From assembly GCA_003138815.1 (NCBI GenBank), contig PLHD01000035.1:1-64000 (forward strand): 64,000 nt of DNA. The letters run 5' to 3'. Source of the stretch: Acidimicrobiaceae bacterium (GTDB lineage: Bacteria > Actinomycetota > Acidimicrobiia > Acidimicrobiales > RAAP-2). A program made the translations under genes and the position numbers. Below the pieces are notes generated by a model. That model had not been told where the DNA came from. It saw nothing but the letters and a program-made list of their open reading frames with translations, and searched no databases. Numbering within the stretch: the first letter of the stretch is position 1; each line of letters starts with the position of its first letter. Positions 8,331 through 16,131 of this stretch are shown here, piece after piece.

Positions 8331-9218
8331 GTGACCGCCAGGGCACGAGTCGCCCTCTTCAAGTCCCTGGGCGCGCTGCTCGAGGCGCTGCCGGAGCGCG
8401 TGGACGTGTGGCTGGCCTGTCGCATCGCGAGCGTGGTGGGACGTCGCGCCACCGCGTCGCGCCGGAACCTTAAGGCCAACGTGTCGCGCGCGCTCGGCGC
8501 GCCCGGCGTCTCGGCCGACGAGGCGTTGGTGGAGCGATTCACCGACCGGGCGTTCGTCAGTTACGGCCAGTACTGGGCCGAAAGCGCGAAGCTGCCCGCG
8601 ATCGGGCGCTCCACTATCTATGACCGGTTCCGGATCTGCGAGGGGCTCGAGCATCTGGTCGAGGCGAGGCAGCGGGGCATGGGAACGGTCATTGCCCTTC
8701 CGCACGTCGGCAGCTGGGAGTGGGGCGGATCGTTCATGGCACAGCTGGACCTTCAGATGACGTGCGTGGCCGAGGACCTGGAGCCGCCGGCGCTCTTCGA
8801 GTGGTTCAAGCAGAAGCGCGAGTCGATCGGCATACGGATCGAGCCGCTGAACGCCCACGCCAGCACGGTGCTGCTCCAGACGCTGAAGGAGGGCGGGGTC
8901 GTCGGTCTGCTCTGCGACCGCGACATCCAGCACAACGGGATCGAGGTCGAGTTCTTCGGAGAAGTGGTGACCATACCCGCGGGACCGGCCACGCTGGCGC
9001 TTCGCACGGGGGCCACGCTGGTCGCGGCGGCGTGCTACGCGGGTCCCGGGCGCGACCACTTCGCGGTCATCACGCCGCCGATCGAGGCGCTGCGCAAGGG
9101 TCGGCTGCGCGACGACGTGACCCGGGTCACCCAGTCGGTCGCCCGCGAGCTCGAGGGTCTGATCCGACGGGCCCCCGAGCAGTGGCACGTCCTGCAGCCG
9201 CGGTTCACCGAGCCGTGA
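8331..9218 (+). CDS. patA: phosphatidylinositol mannoside acyltransferase (lauroyl acyltransferase family)
   Basis: Expected to acylate the 6-position of the first mannose of PIM1/PIM2 at the inner membrane face. The 295-residue protein carries the HX4E acyltransferase motif HVGSWE (His125, Glu130), very near His126 of mycobacterial PatA, then LLCDRD and the IPAGPATLALRTGA segment typical of HtrB/PatA proteins. GTG 8331 lies two bases after the pgsA stop. The downstream pimA start overlaps its stop (GTGA). It is the third gene of the PIM cluster, and its position is as informative as its motif. Confidence 0.87.
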   Translation: MTARARVALFKSLGALLEALPERVDVWLACRIASVVGRRATASRRNLKANVSRALGAPGVSADEALVERFTDRAFVSYGQYWAESAKLPAIGRSTIYDRFRICEGLEHLVEARQRGMGTVIALPHVGSWEWGGSFMAQLDLQMTCVAEDLEPPALFEWFKQKRESIGIRIEPLNAHASTVLLQTLKEGGVVGLLCDRDIQHNGIEVEFFGEVVTIPAGPATLALRTGATLVAAACYAGPGRDHFAVITPPIEALRKGRLRDDVTRVTQSVARELEGLIRRAPEQWHVLQPRFTEP

Positions 9219-10324
9219 ACCCGAGTCGAATCGCGCTGGTCTCGCCGTACGCGTTGGGGGTCTTCGGCGGGGTGCAGGAGCAGGTGATGGCCATGAGCCG
9301 CGAGCTCGGGCGGCGCGGTCACGAGGTGCTGATCGTGGCTCCGGACCGCCACGACCGGTCGTCGTGCGATACGGCGGCGACGGTGAAGCGCTTCGGGCGG
9401 CTGGTGTTGTTGCCGGCCAACGGCTCCAAGGCACCGCTCACCCTCTCGCCGCTGGCCAGCCGTCGGGCGCTGCGGTCTATTCGCGAGTTCGCCCCCGACG
9501 TGGTCCACTTCCACGAGCCGTTCGCTCCCTTGGTGGGTTGGGCGGCGCTGCGCGCGCACGCCGCCCCCGCGGTCGGCACGTTCCACCGCAGCGGCGCCGG
9601 TCCGGCGCTGGACCTCACCAGGCCCGTGCTGCGCGTGCTCGCCAAGGGCCTCGACGCCGCGGCGGCGGTGAGCGAGAGCGCGGCAACCACCATCGAGCGG
9701 GCCGCGGGTGTGCACGCCACGGTCCTCTTCAACGGGTTCGAGATGGACCGGTTCGTCGCCACGCCGCGCGAGCGATCGGCAGAGACGGTGCTTCTCACGG
9801 TCGGGCGCCTCGAAGAGCGCAAGGGGACCGCGCACGCCATCAGCGCCGTGCGGGCCCACAACGCCGGCAGCGAGAACCCGTGGCGACTCGTGGTGATAGG
9901 CGACGGCCCCCAGCGTGCCCGACTCGAGGCTCTGGCCGGCCACGACGAGATGGTCGTGTTCGCCGGAGCCGTGGCCGACGCCGACAAGCGGGCCTGGCTG
10001 CGCCGGGCGAACGCGCTGGTGGCTCCCGCCACGCACGGCGAGAGCTTCGGGCTGGTGCTGCTCGAGGCGATGGCGAGCGAGACGGTGGTCGTGGCGAGCG
10101 ACATCAGCGGCTACCGCGAGGCGGTGGGCGGGCACGGAGTCCTCTTCCCGCCCGGCGACGAGGCAGCCCTCGAGGCGGCAATCGCCAAGGCGCTCGCCGG
10201 CGAGACCCCGCAGGCCGTCGCGGCGGCGAAAGACTACGCCCAGGGCTGGTCCATGAGCGCTCTCGTGGACGCGTACGACTCTCTCTACGCCACGGCGCGC
10301 GAGCGATTCGAGGCCGCGCGGTAG
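9215..10324 (+). CDS. pimA: phosphatidylinositol alpha-mannosyltransferase
   Basis: GT-B fold, family GT4 glycosyltransferase of 369 residues that should transfer the first mannose from GDP-mannose to phosphatidylinositol. The N-terminal domain shows SPYALGVFGGVQEQV, with the glycine loop of PimA, and VVHFHEPFAPL. The C-terminal domain shows VGRLEERKG, VVIGDGPQR and the nucleotide-sugar EX7E region THGESFGLVLLEAMA. The start is GTG 9215, overlapping the patA stop by four bases. Its TAG stop is part of the -10 hexamer for the next gene. Confidence 0.88.
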   Translation: MNPSRIALVSPYALGVFGGVQEQVMAMSRELGRRGHEVLIVAPDRHDRSSCDTAATVKRFGRLVLLPANGSKAPLTLSPLASRRALRSIREFAPDVVHFHEPFAPLVGWAALRAHAAPAVGTFHRSGAGPALDLTRPVLRVLAKGLDAAAAVSESAATTIERAAGVHATVLFNGFEMDRFVATPRERSAETVLLTVGRLEERKGTAHAISAVRAHNAGSENPWRLVVIGDGPQRARLEALAGHDEMVVFAGAVADADKRAWLRRANALVAPATHGESFGLVLLEAMASETVVVASDISGYREAVGGHGVLFPPGDEAALEAAIAKALAGETPQAVAAAKDYAQGWSMSALVDAYDSLYATARERFEAAR

Positions 10325-10333
10325 CCTTGGTCC
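10322..10333 (+). promoter_or_regulatory. leaderless-type promoter -10 of the M48-like gene
   Basis: TAGCCT, whose TAG is the pimA stop codon, is followed by six bases and the GTG at 10334. There is no Shine-Dalgarno sequence between them. It suggests separate leaderless transcription besides read-through from the PIM operon. Confidence 0.5.
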
Positions 10334-11236
10334 GTGGCAACCAAGCAACGATCGCGCCAGCGCAGGTCAAACTCGTCGAGGGACCGGACCCCGCACTACG
10401 TCGCGCCGGTGCTCGACCCCACCTGGCAGAGCCCCTACGCGCCGTCGGGCGCCGAGCGTCACGCCAACGAGAGGGCCGTGCGTCTCTTCGTCGTGCGCAA
10501 GCGCATGCCTCAGACGATCATCGCCGGTGTCGTCGCCCTGGCCCTCGTCGCGGGCGTCTTCATCGTGCCGTGGATGCCGGGCGTCGGCGTCGTGGTCGCC
10601 CTGCTCTACGCGTGGGACCTCCGCCGCAGCCTGGCCGGCTACGAGCGCCGCGGTCTGTCGCTGGGTGCGGTGATGCTCGACCAGTTTGAGGAAGGCGGCA
10701 CGAGCAAGGACCGCCAGCGGCTGATCACCGTTATCGATCGCCTGGCCGCCACCTTCGGCGTCAACGGCGTCAGCGCCTTCATCGTCGACGACCCCGGCTA
10801 CAACGCCGCACTCGTGCCCAACGGCGACGATTTCTCCCTGTTCGTCACGAGCGCGATGATGCGCGACTTCGAACTGATCGAGCTCGAAGGAGTCGTGGCG
10901 CACTGCCTCGCCCGTCAACGCCTGGGCCAGTTGACCAGGGAGAGCGTGGCTTCGGCGACGCCCCTGAGCGACGAGAACCGCCGGCTGCTGGCCGGGGCGG
11001 GCATGGCGTACCGCGCCGACGAGGTCGCCGCCGCAGCCATCCGGTACCCGCTGGGACTGGCGGGCGCGCTGCGCAAGTGCGCGAGCAAGCAAGTGCCGCG
11101 CGACTCGTTCTTCGCCACCTCGAAGTTCAACGACTGGCGCTGGATCTGGTTCGACATCCGGTGCGACCGCGCCGAACGGGACCTGAGCGACCTGGACGAC
11201 GTGGAGATTCGAGCCCTGGCGCTCGAAGAGTGGTAG
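10334..11236 (+). CDS. membrane protein resembling an M48 peptidase with degenerate zinc site
   Basis: A 300-residue protein with a basic N-terminus (about 55 residues), two close hydrophobic helices (about 57-95) and a cytoplasmic domain. The order NAALVPNGDDFSLFVTSAMM, then LEGVVAHCLARQRLG, then YRADEVAAAAIRYPLGLAGAL follows M48/HtpX peptidases, where the middle segment would be LEGVxAHELAHxxNxD. Here HExxH reads HCLAR (His190-Arg194), and the downstream acidic zinc ligand appears replaced by Arg217, so it should not be a zinc protease. The real function is unknown. A binding or scaffold role at the membrane next to PIM synthesis is only a guess. Confidence 0.7.
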   Translation: MATKQRSRQRRSNSSRDRTPHYVAPVLDPTWQSPYAPSGAERHANERAVRLFVVRKRMPQTIIAGVVALALVAGVFIVPWMPGVGVVVALLYAWDLRRSLAGYERRGLSLGAVMLDQFEEGGTSKDRQRLITVIDRLAATFGVNGVSAFIVDDPGYNAALVPNGDDFSLFVTSAMMRDFELIELEGVVAHCLARQRLGQLTRESVASATPLSDENRRLLAGAGMAYRADEVAAAAIRYPLGLAGALRKCASKQVPRDSFFATSKFNDWRWIWFDIRCDRAERDLSDLDDVEIRALALEEW

Positions 11237-11243
11237 GGCGTGG

Positions 11244-11260
11244 GTCCAGTTAGGCTGGAC
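11244..11260 (+). repeat. inverted repeat over the pdxS promoter
   Basis: GTCCAG, a five-base spacer and CTGGAC form a perfect 6+6 inverted repeat that encloses the -10 hexamer TAGGCT and ends three bases before the pdxS ATG. It could be an operator for a dimeric repressor; it could also be chance, given the shortness. Confidence 0.4.
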
Positions 11261-11262
11261 GC
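11251..11262 (+). promoter_or_regulatory. leaderless-type promoter -10 of pdxS
   Basis: TAGGCT is followed by six bases and then ATG 11263, with no Shine-Dalgarno sequence. The same hexamer and spacing occur before rel. Confidence 0.6.
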
Positions 11263-12159
11263 ATGAGTTCCTCAAGAGACACTTCAACCACTGGTTCGGC
11301 GGTAGTCAAGCGCGGCCTCGCGGACATGCTCCGCGGCGGGGTCATCATGGACGTCGTCAATCCCGAGCAGGCCCGCATCGCCGAGGACGCCGGCGCCGTC
11401 GCGGTGATGGCGCTCGAGCGCGTGCCTTCGGACATCCGACGAGACGGCGGCGTCGCGCGCATGAGCGACCCGCAGATGATCCAGGACATCCAGGCCGCGG
11501 TGACGATTCCCGTTATGGCCAAGGCCCGCATCGGCCACTTCGCCGAGGCGCAGATCCTCCAGGCCCTCGACGTGGACTACATCGATGAGTCCGAGGTCCT
11601 GACGCCCGCCGACGAGGAGAACCACATCGACAAGTGGGGCTTCACCGTGCCGTTCGTCTGCGGCGCGACCAACCTCGGCGAGGCGCTGCGGCGCATCGGC
11701 GAGGGCGCCTGCCTCATCCGCTCCAAGGGTGAAGCCGGCACCGGCAACGTCGTCGAGGCCGTGCGCCACCTCCGCACGATAAACGCCCAGATGCGCCGGC
11801 TCGCGAGTGCCGACACGTCGGAGCTCTTCGCGCTCGCCAAGGACCTTGGGGCGCCGCTCGCGCTCGTCCAGGAGGTCGCCGCGACCGGCCAGCTGCCGGT
11901 CCCGCTGTTCTGTGCCGGGGGCATCTCGACGCCGGCCGACGCCTCGCTGGTCCTGCAGTTGGGCGCCGAGGCGGTGTTCGTCGGATCGGGCATCTTCAAG
12001 AGCGAGGACCCGGTGCGCATGGCTCACGCCATCGTCGAGGCGACCACGCACTTCCGCGACGCCAGCGTCGTGGCCAAGGTGTCGACCGGCCTGGGCGCAG
12101 CGATGCTCGGGGCCGAGACCTCCACGCTCGAGGTCCGTCTCGCCGAGCGCGGTTGGTAG
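11263..12159 (+). CDS. pdxS: pyridoxal 5'-phosphate synthase, lyase subunit
   Basis: Makes the vitamin B6 cofactor from ribose 5-phosphate, glyceraldehyde 3-phosphate and ammonia supplied by PdxT. The 298-residue TIM barrel shows [21 protein letters not shown] near the N-terminus, the catalytic lysine in [10 protein letters not shown], the second lysine in [11 protein letters not shown], and [14 protein letters not shown]. Length and ends are normal for the family. ATG 11263 is placed by a -10 hexamer six bases upstream. The pdxT start overlaps its stop (TAGTG), consistent with a fixed-stoichiometry complex. Confidence 0.96.
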   Translation: MSSSRDTSTTGSAVVKRGLADMLRGGVIMDVVNPEQARIAEDAGAVAVMALERVPSDIRRDGGVARMSDPQMIQDIQAAVTIPVMAKARIGHFAEAQILQALDVDYIDESEVLTPADEENHIDKWGFTVPFVCGATNLGEALRRIGEGACLIRSKGEAGTGNVVEAVRHLRTINAQMRRLASADTSELFALAKDLGAPLALVQEVAATGQLPVPLFCAGGISTPADASLVLQLGAEAVFVGSGIFKSEDPVRMAHAIVEATTHFRDASVVAKVSTGLGAAMLGAETSTLEVRLAERGW

Positions 12160-12737
12160 TGCCACGCGTTGGCGTGCTCGCCCTCCAGGGCGACGTGCGT
12201 GAACACGTCGCGGCGCTGGAGCGACTCGGCGCCGAGGTTGTCACCGTGCGGGCTTGCGACCAGCTCGAGGGCCTGGACGGTCTCGTGTTGCCGGGCGGAG
12301 AGTCCACGACGATCGCCCACCTCCTCAACACATCAGGCATGCGCGTCGTGCTGGAGGAGAAGCTCCGCGATGGCCTGAGCGTGTTCGGCACCTGCGCGGG
12401 ACTCATTCTCCTGAGCCGCGAGGTGCTCGATGGCCGGGCCGACCAGTGGAGCTTCGGTCTGCTGGACGTCGCCGTGCGACGCAACGGCTACGGGCGCCAG
12501 ATCGCCAGCTTCGAGACACCGATCGACGTGGAAGGTGTCGGCACGGTGCCGGGCGTCTTCATTCGAGCGCCCAAGATTGAAACGTGGTCCTCGGACGTGG
12601 AGGTGCTGGCGAGCCTCGATCACGGCGATGGCATGCATCCGGTGCTCGTGCGCCAGGACAACGCGTGGGGCTGCTCGTTCCACCCGGAACTGACGAGCGA
12701 CGCGAGCGTGCACCGTCTCTTCGTTGACTCTCTGTAG
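12159..12737 (+). CDS. pdxT: pyridoxal 5'-phosphate synthase, glutaminase subunit
   Basis: Class I glutamine amidotransferase of 192 residues that releases ammonia for PdxS. Visible motifs are LQGDVREH at the start, the oxyanion loop PGGESTTI, the nucleophile cysteine in FGTCAGLILL, and the catalytic pair in SFHPELT. I choose GTG 12159, which overlaps the pdxS TAG, over the TTG at 12153 in the ORF track, because the protein then begins [13 protein letters not shown] as in relatives. The end of the gene contains a possible promoter for yebC. Confidence 0.94.
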   Translation: MPRVGVLALQGDVREHVAALERLGAEVVTVRACDQLEGLDGLVLPGGESTTIAHLLNTSGMRVVLEEKLRDGLSVFGTCAGLILLSREVLDGRADQWSFGLLDVAVRRNGYGRQIASFETPIDVEGVGTVPGVFIRAPKIETWSSDVEVLASLDHGDGMHPVLVRQDNAWGCSFHPELTSDASVHRLFVDSL

Positions 12738-12750
12738 TCTTCGATAGAGT
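12724..12750 (+). promoter_or_regulatory. candidate yebC promoter (TTGACT / TAGAGT)
   Basis: TTGACT at 12724-12729, inside the last codons of pdxT, and TAGAGT at 12745-12750 are 15 bases apart, a little short for a sigma-70 promoter. It would give a leader of about 22 bases carrying AGGAGG before the yebC ATG. Confidence 0.45.
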
Positions 12751-12778
12751 TGGGTCGCCCCAGGGGGCAGGAGGAACT

Positions 12779-13528
12779 ATGTCCGGCCATTCGAAGTGGG
12801 CAACGACCAAGCATCGCAAGGGCGCCAAAGACAGCGCCCGCGCCAAGGTGTTCGCCAAGCTGATCCGTCAAGTGGAAGTGGCCGCCCGCGAGGGAGGGGG
12901 CGACCAGTCGACCAACGCCAGCCTGCGCACCATGTTCCAGAAGGCCCGCGAGGCGTCGGTGCCGATCGACACAATCGAACGGGCCATCAAGCGCGGCACT
13001 GGCGAGCTGGAGGGCGTGCGCTACGAGGCCATCAGTTACGAAGGGTACGCCCCGGGCGGGATCGCGGTCATCGTCGAGACCTTGACCGACAACCGAAACC
13101 GCACCAGCGCCGAGATCAAGCACCTCTTCGGCAAGAACGGTGGGACCATCGCCGAGCCCGGCGCCGTCTCGTGGCAGTTCGACCGCAAGGGGGTCCTCGA
13201 GATCCAGGGACCGATCGACGAGGATCAGCTCCTGGAGTGGGTCATGGAGGCCGGCGGAGAGAACTTCGAGGCCCAGGGCCAGAACTTCATCGTCACCACC
13301 GAGCCCCACGAGGTCGGCAAGGTTCGCGACGCGCTCGAGGGTTTCGGCGTGAAGGTCCTCAGCGCGGAGCTGACCCTGGTGGCTCAGAACTCCATCGAAG
13401 TGACCGACGAGGCGGACGCGAAGAAGATCCTGAGGTTCATGGAGGCGATCGACGACCACGACGACGTCCAGAACGTGTTCGCCAACTTCGACGTCCCTGA
13501 AGAGATCCTCGCGGCGTACGAGGAGTAG
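12779..13528 (+). CDS. yebC: YebC/PmpR family translation or transcription factor
   Basis: The 249-residue protein begins MSGHSKWATTKHRKGAKD, the hallmark of the family, and continues with AIKRGTGELEGVRYEAISYEGYAPGG and NRTSAEIKHLFGKNGG. YebC proteins were long called transcription regulators, and some members assist ribosomes at proline runs; which applies here is unknown. A strong GGAGG precedes the ATG by five bases. It lies just before ruvCAB, as in many bacteria. Confidence 0.94.
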   Translation: MSGHSKWATTKHRKGAKDSARAKVFAKLIRQVEVAAREGGGDQSTNASLRTMFQKAREASVPIDTIERAIKRGTGELEGVRYEAISYEGYAPGGIAVIVETLTDNRNRTSAEIKHLFGKNGGTIAEPGAVSWQFDRKGVLEIQGPIDEDQLLEWVMEAGGENFEAQGQNFIVTTEPHEVGKVRDALEGFGVKVLSAELTLVAQNSIEVTDEADAKKILRFMEAIDDHDDVQNVFANFDVPEEILAAYEE

Positions 13529-13583
13529 GGTCGCGGGCATCGGCGTAGGTGGTGGAAGGGGTGGTGGCAACGCCGCCCGTGGT

Positions 13584-13608
13584 TGGTCAGTGCTTCATAT
13601 GCTGACCA
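13584..13608 (+). repeat. inverted repeat upstream of ruvC
   Basis: TGGTCAG, 11 bases, then CTGACCA: a perfect 7+7 inverted repeat in the 101-base yebC-ruvC gap. It overlaps the expected -35 position of the ruvC promoter (TTCATA), so it may be a second operator. As RNA it could also be a weak terminator after yebC, since it is followed by a T-containing stretch. Confidence 0.45.
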
Positions 13609-13616
13609 GTCTTGTG

Positions 13617-13629
13617 TAGTATCGAACGT
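13617..13629 (+). promoter_or_regulatory. ruvC promoter -10 (leaderless type)
   Basis: TAGTAT (13617-13622) is followed by seven bases and the ruvC ATG at 13630. TTCATA at 13594-13599 is 17 bases upstream and matches four of six positions of the -35 consensus. No Shine-Dalgarno sequence is present. The SOS box begins on the last base of the -10. Confidence 0.55.
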
Positions 13630-13637
13630 ATGTTCGT
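13622..13637 (+). promoter_or_regulatory. LexA (SOS) box overlapping the ruvC start codon
   Basis: TCGAACGTATGTTCGT fits the actinobacterial LexA consensus TCGAACnnnnGTTCGA at all but the last base. The ATG start codon (13630-13632) is inside the four-base spacer and right half. It also abuts the -10, so LexA binding would cover the transcription start. This is what one expects for a DNA-damage-induced ruvCAB operon, but the position on the start codon is unusual. Confidence 0.75.
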
Positions 13638-14142
13638 ACTCGGAATCGACCCCGGTCTGACTCGATGTGGCTACGGCCTGGTCGAAGGGTCGTTCGACGG
13701 ACTGGAATCCTTTCGGGCTGTTCGCGCGGGTGTCGTCGAGACGGACCCATCGACCCCGGTGGAACGCCGACTCAGCCAACTCCTGATCGAGCTGCGCACC
13801 CTGCTCGAAGAAACCTCTCCCGACGCGGTGGTCGTCGAGCGGGTCTTCTACCAGACCAACGCCAAGACGGCGATTCCCGTGGCTCAGGCCAGCGGTGTCG
13901 CGGTGGCCCTCGCCGGAGCCGTCGATCTTCCGGTGCGCCAGTTCACCGCCCAGCAGGTGAAGCTCGCGGTCACGGGATACGGGGCGGCGAGCAAGGTGCA
14001 GGTCCAGGGCATGGTCGCCCGGCTCTGTGGGCTGGCGGAGATCCCCAAGCCCGCCGACGCCGCCGACGCCCTGGCGCTGGCGATCACTTACTTCATGATG
14101 GTGCGAATGGAGCGCCATTACCCAGCGGAGAAGCTCGCATGA
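13630..14142 (+). CDS. ruvC: Holliday junction endonuclease RuvC
   Basis: Resolves four-way DNA junctions by paired cuts, working with RuvAB. The 170-residue RNase H-like protein shows the acidic residues in GIDPGLTRCGYG, VVVERVFYQTN and DAADALALAI. ATG 13630 is chosen over the ORF-track start at 13612 because the family begins at the GIDPG strand, and the promoter -10 and SOS box place transcription here. The ruvA start overlaps its stop (ATGA). Predicted to be LexA-repressed. Confidence 0.93.
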   Translation: MFVLGIDPGLTRCGYGLVEGSFDGLESFRAVRAGVVETDPSTPVERRLSQLLIELRTLLEETSPDAVVVERVFYQTNAKTAIPVAQASGVAVALAGAVDLPVRQFTAQQVKLAVTGYGAASKVQVQGMVARLCGLAEIPKPADAADALALAITYFMMVRMERHYPAEKLA

Positions 14143-14707
14143 TTGGGTGGCTCGAAGGACACGTGCTGCACCACCACGCCAACGGGGCGGTGGTGCTCGA
14201 CGTGCAGGGTGTCGGCTACGAGGTGCACGTCGCCACCGCCGAGGAGCTCCGGCCGGGAGAATCACTCGAGCTCTTCGTCTACACCGTGGTGCGTGCCGAC
14301 GCGATCCTGCTCTACGGATTCCTCGACTACGCGGACCGCGAGTTCTTCGAGATGCTCCTCGTGACGCCCGGAGTGGGTCCCGCGACCGCGCTGGCGGCAC
14401 TTCGTATGGCGTCGAGGAATGAGCTCGCCCGCGCGATCGAGACCGGCGACGCCAAGCGGATTGCCCAGATACCCGGAATCGGACCCAAGACCGCGAGCCG
14501 CATCGTGCTCGAGCTCAAGGGCAAGGTCGCCTCCACGGGTGGCGCCGAGGCTTCGAGCAGGCCGGCGGTGCGCTCGAACGCCATCGAGGACGCGCTGCGC
14601 GCGCTTGGTTACAACGTCGCGGAGATCCGCCAGGCCCTCGACGGCGTGGAACTGCCCGACAACGAGCCCGACGCCCTGAGAGAAGCGCTGGCACACTTGA
14701 GGCGAGC

Positions 14708-14711
<4 letters not shown>
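14139..14711 (+). CDS. ruvA: Holliday junction branch migration protein RuvA
   Basis: Binds the junction as a tetramer and loads RuvB. The 190-residue protein begins MIGWLEG with an OB fold, then two helix-hairpin-helix motifs around LLVTPGVGPATALAAL and IPGIGPKTASRIVLELKGK, an acidic/alanine linker, and a C-terminal domain (about 145-190, AIEDALRALGYN) that contacts RuvB. The ATG overlaps the ruvC stop and its own stop overlaps the ruvB ATG, so the three are translationally coupled. Confidence 0.95.
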
Positions 14712-15745
<1,034 letters not shown>

Positions 15746-15764
15746 GCCCGACCCCCGGAGCGAC

Positions 15765-15770
15765 TAGGGT
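15765..15770 (+). promoter_or_regulatory. possible -10 hexamer TAGGGT before yajC
   Basis: TAGGGT lies 29 bases before the yajC ATG and just after the ruvB stop. It would give a short leader containing ACGGAGGA. No clear -35 is seen. Confidence 0.4.
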
Positions 15771-15799
15771 TTCCTTGTCCATTGACGGAGGAATTTCAC

Positions 15800-16129
15800 A
15801 TGTTCTTAGGCGCCTCAAGTGGCTCATCTTCGATACTTATTATTTACGTGGTCGTTTTCGGTGGGCTCTACTTCTTCTACCTTCGCCCGCGCAACCGCAA
15901 GCAGAAGGCCGCTCGACTCCAGGGCCGCAAGGTCGAGGTGGGCGACCGCGCCCAGACAATCGGCGGCTTCGTGGGCACGGTAGTGAAGCAGGATGACGAC
16001 CTGGTCACGCTGCGTAGCACCAGTGGCGTGGAGCTGGAGTTCGTGCCGACGGCGATCGCGCGCAAGTACGAGGTGGTTGTGCCTGAATCATCGGATGACG
16101 AGACCAAGAACCAAGAAGGCGACAAGTAA
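15800..16129 (+). CDS. yajC: preprotein translocase accessory subunit YajC
   Basis: Small membrane partner of SecDF. The 109-residue protein has one N-terminal helix (about residues 9-30, ending YFFYLRPRN) followed by a small cytoplasmic domain with KVEVGDRAQTIGGFVGTV and GVELEFVPTAIA. ATG 15800 has GGAGG eight bases upstream; the TTG at 15782 used by the ORF track does not. It is followed after two bases by secD, in the usual yajC-secD-secF order. Confidence 0.92.
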   Translation: MFLGASSGSSSILIIYVVVFGGLYFFYLRPRNRKQKAARLQGRKVEVGDRAQTIGGFVGTVVKQDDDLVTLRSTSGVELEFVPTAIARKYEVVVPESSDDETKNQEGDK

Positions 16130-16131
16130 GA

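Noticed and set aside
13471-13480. GAACGTGTTC inside yebC as a second SOS box
   Set aside because: The half sites are two bases apart, not four, and it lies in coding sequence. The same ten bases occur in aspS at 23184-23193.
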